Assembly: GCA_017442785.1 (NCBI GenBank)
Contig: JAFRZB010000028.1
Location: forward strand, 39,002 to 103,001
From: Bacillota bacterium
GTDB lineage: Bacteria; Bacillota; Clostridia; Peptostreptococcales; Anaerovoracaceae
DNA: 64,000 nt
Direction: 5' to 3'
Part shown: positions 61,907 to 64,000 of the stretch, piece after piece
Layout of the letters: each line of letters starts with the position of its first letter
Position numbering within the stretch: the first letter of the stretch is position 1
Translations under genes and position numbers: made by a program
Notes under the pieces: generated by a model
The model's input: only the letters and a program-made list of their open reading frames with translations
Database searches by the model: none
Told to the model about the DNA's origin: nothing

Positions 61907-62677
61907 CTAACGAATGATATTTACGTAATATGGTTTAAACAGGCCCATGCTTTGGGCAATATACATCGTTGCTACGGCGACCCCCTGAATACTGCCCCAA
62001 TAGCTTTTGTCATTTGCAAAATCGTAAATATCCGAGATCACAAAACTTCCGGCAGGTTTACTCCAGTCAAAAAGATGTATGGCATAGTACAGGTCTTTGG
62101 CTACAGAAGTCCCTGTATTAGTGAATTCTCCCGTTCCGGCCAAAGCAGAACTATTATAGTATAACCAGAATACACTGGAACTTTCAACCCTGTACCCATA
62201 GGTTGGGTAATAGTAACTATAAAGTGTGGTGTTATTCACCATATGGTTCAATAGTTCCTGTGCCAGATAATACCCTTTAATACCGAACCATGCGGAAATC
62301 GCAGTTGCCGCCTGATAATAGTATTCATCTCCTTCATCTCTGGAGGGGTGGTCGGTGTTTTTCTTGAGTTCAACTGCACGGTCATAATGATCCAGCATAG
62401 TCTCAGCTTCGCATATTAGCGATTCAAAACCGCTTATCCCGTTTTCATCCATGTTTTCGGAATGTTCTCGCTGGAGTCTTTGAATGGTGAGAACAAGCTC
62501 GTTTCGTATTGTACTGCCTTCGCAGTTGAGTTCAGTTTCTATGTCGCTAACTACCTTCGAACACTGTATCCACATTTCTTCACTGTCATGTTGGTTTGAG
62601 GCAAGCGCAACAAGGCTAGACTCCAGAACCAGGGACATTATTAGAATGACGGATAGAATGCTTTTTATTATACGCAT
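61907..62677 (-). CDS. Secreted protein of unknown function
   Basis: A 256-residue protein with a clear signal peptide (SILSVILIMSLVLESSLVALA). The mature part starts with helical sequence and is later rich in Tyr, Trp and Ser (TTLYSYYYPTYGYRVESSSV, FWLYYNSSALAGTGEFTNTG). No Cys pairs or catalytic motif are obvious. The gene is AT-rich with TTA and other codons that are rare elsewhere in the window, which suggests recent acquisition. Upstream AAAGGAG fits the start. Confidence 0.65.
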   Translation of the reverse strand: MRIIKSILSVILIMSLVLESSLVALASNQHDSEEMWIQCSKVVSDIETELNCEGSTIRNELVLTIQRLQREHSENMDENGISGFESLICEAETMLDHYDRAVELKKNTDHPSRDEGDEYYYQAATAISAWFGIKGYYLAQELLNHMVNNTTLYSYYYPTYGYRVESSSVFWLYYNSSALAGTGEFTNTGTSVAKDLYYAIHLFDWSKPAGSFVISDIYDFANDKSYWGSIQGVAVATMYIAQSMGLFKPYYVNIIR

Positions 62678-62733
62678 TTTTGCTCCTTTCCTGTTTGAAA
62701 AACAAAAGTGACTTTCAGCTACAAGTTGATCCG

Positions 62734-63210
62734 TTATTTACTATCCGTAAGGTTCTTTGCAATGATAAACCCAAACAATGTGCCAAGCGTGTTTAGTATC
62801 AGATCGTCCACATCAAAGACTCCTCGTTTTAGTATAAACTGAGCCGACTCGATCAAAAGAGATACGATAAACCCGGCTGCAAGAGTATATTTGAGTTTTG
62901 TGTCCTTGATTTTAAATAAAACACCCATGGGGAGGAACATAACGATGTTTACAAGCACTTGCTGGATATAATAATAATTCTGGCCCTTTATGTTCCTTAT
63001 GAGTGTAATAAACGGAATCAGCTGATATTGATGATCCGGATATGTTGTTCCATATAGCAGTGTCAAACTTAGCAAGCATCCTATATACGCAGCAAATGTG
63101 ACAATATAAAGTGACCTTTTAATAGTAAACTTTCTGATGAGGCAGAATATCGATGAACATATCGCAAAAGCTCCTCCCCAAAAGAGCATCATAAGAAGGT
63201 ATTTATGCAT
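62734..63210 (-). CDS. VanZ family protein
   Basis: A 158-residue membrane protein of the VanZ family, with about four helices. The family pattern is visible in YQLIPFITLIRNIKG, VNIVMFLPMGVLFKI, LLIESAQFILKRGVFDVDDL and LNTLGTLFGFIIA. The founding member raises teicoplanin resistance, but the molecular role of the family is not settled. Its ATG follows directly on the TAA of the secreted-protein gene and has no ribosome site of its own, so translation is probably coupled. AT-rich. Confidence 0.87.
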   Translation of the reverse strand: MHKYLLMMLFWGGAFAICSSIFCLIRKFTIKRSLYIVTFAAYIGCLLSLTLLYGTTYPDHQYQLIPFITLIRNIKGQNYYYIQQVLVNIVMFLPMGVLFKIKDTKLKYTLAAGFIVSLLIESAQFILKRGVFDVDDLILNTLGTLFGFIIAKNLTDSK

Positions 63211-63726
63211 TTAGTTTGACCCGGTAATCACGAAATTAGTAGTAGTTTCGTAAGTCTGATAAGGCTGTGTAAACTGGAAATAGTAGCTTGTATTGGTTGA
63301 TAAACCGGAAAAGGTATGCGAATAAGACCCATGGGCCAAAAAAGTTTCCTGGTCATCAACAACTTGTCCCCAGAAGTTGGTGTGGCATATTTTGACTGTC
63401 ATAGTTGCTGTCATGTATCCCATGTCATTAGAATTAGTAAAATCAATGTTTATTGCTCCACCATGATCCGAAAACTTATAGTTTGTAAATACAGCTACTG
63501 CATATGTTGCTGTCCCGGAATAAGAAACTCCATTATATAGGGATACGGTCTGCTTTGGTAAACTTGTACCACGAAGCATGCTGCTTTCTAGTTCAAATGG
63601 TGAGTTTATTACCGTGACAGGGATAATATAACTGTTATTATCAGATTCTGTCGATCCTGCAAATACAAGCGGCGAACTAGCGATTATTAGAAGTAGAGTC
63701 GCAAGTATGGATAAAAGTTTCTTCAT
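63211..63726 (-). CDS. Small secreted protein of unknown function
   Basis: A 171-residue protein with a signal peptide (KKLLSILATLLLIIASSPLV, cleavage probably after VFA). The mature part is Thr-, Ser- and Tyr-rich and strand-like (SGTATYAVAVFTNYKFSDHG, SYSHTFSGLSTNTSYYFQFT), suggesting a beta-sandwich fold. I find no family. The start at 63726 is set by AAAGGAGGAC upstream; the frame stays open further up through a C8 tract, but that part lacks a start site. Confidence 0.7.
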   Translation of the reverse strand: MKKLLSILATLLLIIASSPLVFAGSTESDNNSYIIPVTVINSPFELESSMLRGTSLPKQTVSLYNGVSYSGTATYAVAVFTNYKFSDHGGAINIDFTNSNDMGYMTATMTVKICHTNFWGQVVDDQETFLAHGSYSHTFSGLSTNTSYYFQFTQPYQTYETTTNFVITGSN

Positions 63727-63832
63727 TGTTTTGTCCTCCTTTAAAAATGTGTTGATTCTTTTTGTTTCATTACATCTGCTCCCACCTGACTTGCTTAGTT
63801 TTATATTTAAATAGCCAGATAACAAAACAAAT

Positions 63833-63840
63833 GGGGGGGG
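63833..63840. repeat. Homopolymer G8 (C8 on the coding strand)
   Basis: Eight consecutive G between two secreted-protein genes, in an otherwise AT-rich stretch. On the minus strand it lies about 107 bases upstream of the start at 63726. Confidence 0.9.
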
Positions 63841-63857
63841 TAGATGGTTAATTGGGC

Positions 63858-64000
63858 TTATGCTGTTTTTGTTACGGAACATGGAGTAAACTCAACTCCG
63901 TTTATCGTTCCGCTTACAGTAAGCGTGTACGTTAGCCCACTGACAACTGAAGCTGTGCCGGATAGTGTAAGAACGCCTGTATTGCAGTCTGTCCAGCTTG
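63858..64000 (-). CDS. Secreted-type protein, C-terminal fragment (cut by window edge)
   Basis: Reading in from the right edge on the minus strand gives an open frame ending SVTKTA at a TAA (63860-63858). The visible 47 residues are Thr/Ser/Gly-rich and strand-like (SWTDCNTGVLTLSGTA, GLTYTLTVSGTINGVEF), with two Cys that could form a disulphide. The style matches the adjacent small secreted protein, so this may be a related extracellular gene. The family cannot be named from this piece. Confidence 0.5.
   Translation of the reverse strand, partial: SWTDCNTGVLTLSGTASVVSGLTYTLTVSGTINGVEFTPCSVTKTA

Overview
The window reads as a chromosomal segment of a Gram-positive anaerobe of the class Clostridia. 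Evidence is the gene content: pur-operon repressor PurR, a DUF1292 protein, a TIGR03905-type TSCPD protein, a DUF975 membrane protein, an EcfA1-EcfA2-EcfT module, a RexB-type AddB, a YtrA-type GntR regulator and an M16C presequence-protease-like peptidase. Strong AGGAGG-type ribosome sites and no outer-membrane genes agree. Most of the window is GC-rich, yet the coding strand strongly prefers ATA for isoleucine and AGG for arginine. A narrower placement (for example a gut Eubacteriales lineage) is only a guess. I saw no rRNA, tRNA, CRISPR array, insertion sequence or prophage.

Left part (1-20.8 kb). A D,D-carboxypeptidase tail overlaps uvrC. A 340-bp gap follows that holds three copies of a regularly spaced TGACAG/TGTCA inverted repeat. 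Next come an anchored alpha/beta hydrolase and a five-gene GntR/ABC operon with two palindromic operators just upstream. A minus-strand block carries an FAD oxidoreductase, a DUF1292 protein, a trigger-factor-like lipoprotein and a cobamide lower-ligand assembly operon (cobT, cobU, cobS, a short second cobU-like gene, cobC). The plus strand then carries a heterodimeric-type ABC exporter pair, a TSCPD protein, an FkbM methyltransferase and a MATE exporter.

Middle (20.8-47.8 kb). About 27 kb run in one direction with little spacing: gltX, thrC, murC, purR, prs, pth, murI, an acidic unknown, a DUF975 protein, a MurE-type ligase, valS, an M50 protease, cardiolipin synthase, a ClC-like channel, a flavin reductase, a YfcE-like phosphodiesterase, a membrane/spermidine-synthase fusion, an M16C peptidase, a second MATE exporter and addB. 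The block combines translation, cell-wall precursor, nucleotide, membrane lipid and DNA-repair functions.

Right part (47.8-64 kb). A glycosyltransferase and dtd lie on the minus strand, divergent from the ECF module, which has a perfect consensus promoter. An orphan prepilin peptidase converges on ecfT. Small unknown genes follow, among them a protein with an MltG-like C-terminus and a repeated Pro/Gly linker. A minus-strand group holds class II aldolase, a binding-protein-dependent ABC transporter and a UroD-family, corrinoid-methyltransferase-like protein. The last 2 kb are visibly AT-richer and encode small secreted proteins around a VanZ-family protein, with a homopolymeric G8/C8 tract; this is the most accessory-looking part of the window.
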